Of a DNA stretch of 64,000 nucleotides, positions 63,782 through 64,000 are shown piece by piece. The translations under genes were made by a program, and so were the position numbers. The stretch is taken from the NCBI RefSeq assembly GCF_003151075.1, contig NZ_CP029482.1, forward strand, positions 6,292,001 to 6,356,000, given 5' to 3'. Within the stretch, counting starts at the first letter, position 1; each line of letters begins with the position of its first letter. The notes under the pieces are model-generated. The model ran no database searches and was not told the origin of the DNA. It saw only the letters and a program-made list of their open reading frames with translations. This stretch comes from Pseudomonas sp. 31-12. GTDB lineage: Bacteria > Pseudomonadota > Gammaproteobacteria > Pseudomonadales > Pseudomonadaceae.

Positions 63782-63947
63782 CGCCCCTAACCCTAACCCT
63801 CTCCCCAAAGGGGCGAGGGGACTGACCGAGGCGTTCTTGGAGCTACATCGACCTGAAATATCGGAGTCGAACTCAGGCTCTGAAACCAACGCAGATCTAC
63901 TCCCTTTCCCCTCTCCCCACTGGGGAGAGGGCTGGGGTGAGGGGGTG
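63782..63947. repeat. Inverted repeat pair, family C, at the window end
   Basis: CGCCCCTAACCCTAACCCTC and, 130 bases on, CTCTCCCCACTGGGGAGAGG followed by GCTGGGGTGAGGG are inverted copies like those in the creC-creD gap. The last 50 bases to 64000 hold nothing recognisable. Confidence 0.88.
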
Positions 63948-64000
63948 GATCTTGAAGTTAATTAACCTTCCAGCCTCAAATCAAAACTCGATGCGCACAT

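Overview
The window is chromosomal DNA of a fluorescent Pseudomonas (P. fluorescens / P. putida type). The support is GC-rich coding sequence with Pseudomonas codon use, many Pseudomonas-type REP palindromes, and gene order that I recall from P. putida (davBA-pqq; glyA-soxBDAG-purU-fdhA) and from P. aeruginosa (bioBFHCD-acyl-CoA dehydrogenases; modE-srkA-rarD-gcvR-glcB; fiuIRA; creBCD). No rRNA, tRNA, CRISPR array, transposase or prophage gene was seen. It reads as core chromosome with small accessory insertions, mainly REPs.

Layout. 1-2.0 kb: end of davB, then davA (lysine to 5-aminovalerate). 2.0-9.8 kb: PQQ cluster pqqF-pqqA-terminator-pqqBCDE plus an S9 peptidase. 9.9-12.6 kb: PMP3-like mini-protein, class III aminotransferase and divergent LysR regulator. 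12.8-20.1 kb: three paralogous FadE-type acyl-CoA dehydrogenases with a membrane GGDEF protein between the second and third, and a PsrA-like site before the last. 20.3-25.3 kb: a flagellar-rod-like mini-protein and the bioBFHCD operon with a BirA-type operator. 25.4-34.8 kb: comF, modE, a Tat-exported PhoX-family protein, srkA, rarD, gcvR and glcB, with a DnaA-box cluster after rarD. 34.8-38.2 kb: lone receiver protein, cNMP/CBS/DUF294 protein and a DnaQ-like exonuclease. 38.4-44.8 kb: iron-responsive fiuI-fiuR-fiuA, a PepSY protein, a 59-residue membrane protein and a GST. 45.0-51.1 kb: creBCD, a retropepsin-like protein, a PlsC acyltransferase and a DUF2780 protein. 51.4-60.5 kb: glyA-soxBDAG-purU-fdhA, a sarcosine/one-carbon operon. 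60.8-63.8 kb: traX-like gene, threonine aldolase and an SDR.

How they work together. The sox operon oxidises sarcosine to glycine and a one-carbon unit. GlyA joins glycine and serine metabolism, PurU releases formate from formyl-THF, FdhA oxidises formaldehyde, LtaE makes glycine from threonine, and GcvR senses glycine. Acyl-CoA dehydrogenases and malate synthase G serve fatty-acid and C2 growth. The fiu genes form a cell-surface signalling uptake system.

The most unusual signals are regulatory or small: an out-of-frame ORF with a strong Shine-Dalgarno overlapping pqqA, hairpins that bury the ribosome sites of creD and of the aminotransferase, a G-quadruplex motif before creD, a BirA-type operator inside the first codons of comF, DnaA boxes with a 12-bp inverted repeat after rarD, a 98-residue protein resembling only the two ends of flagellar rod/hook proteins, and REP pairs inside the pqq, bio and sox operons. 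I found no clear new multi-gene system.
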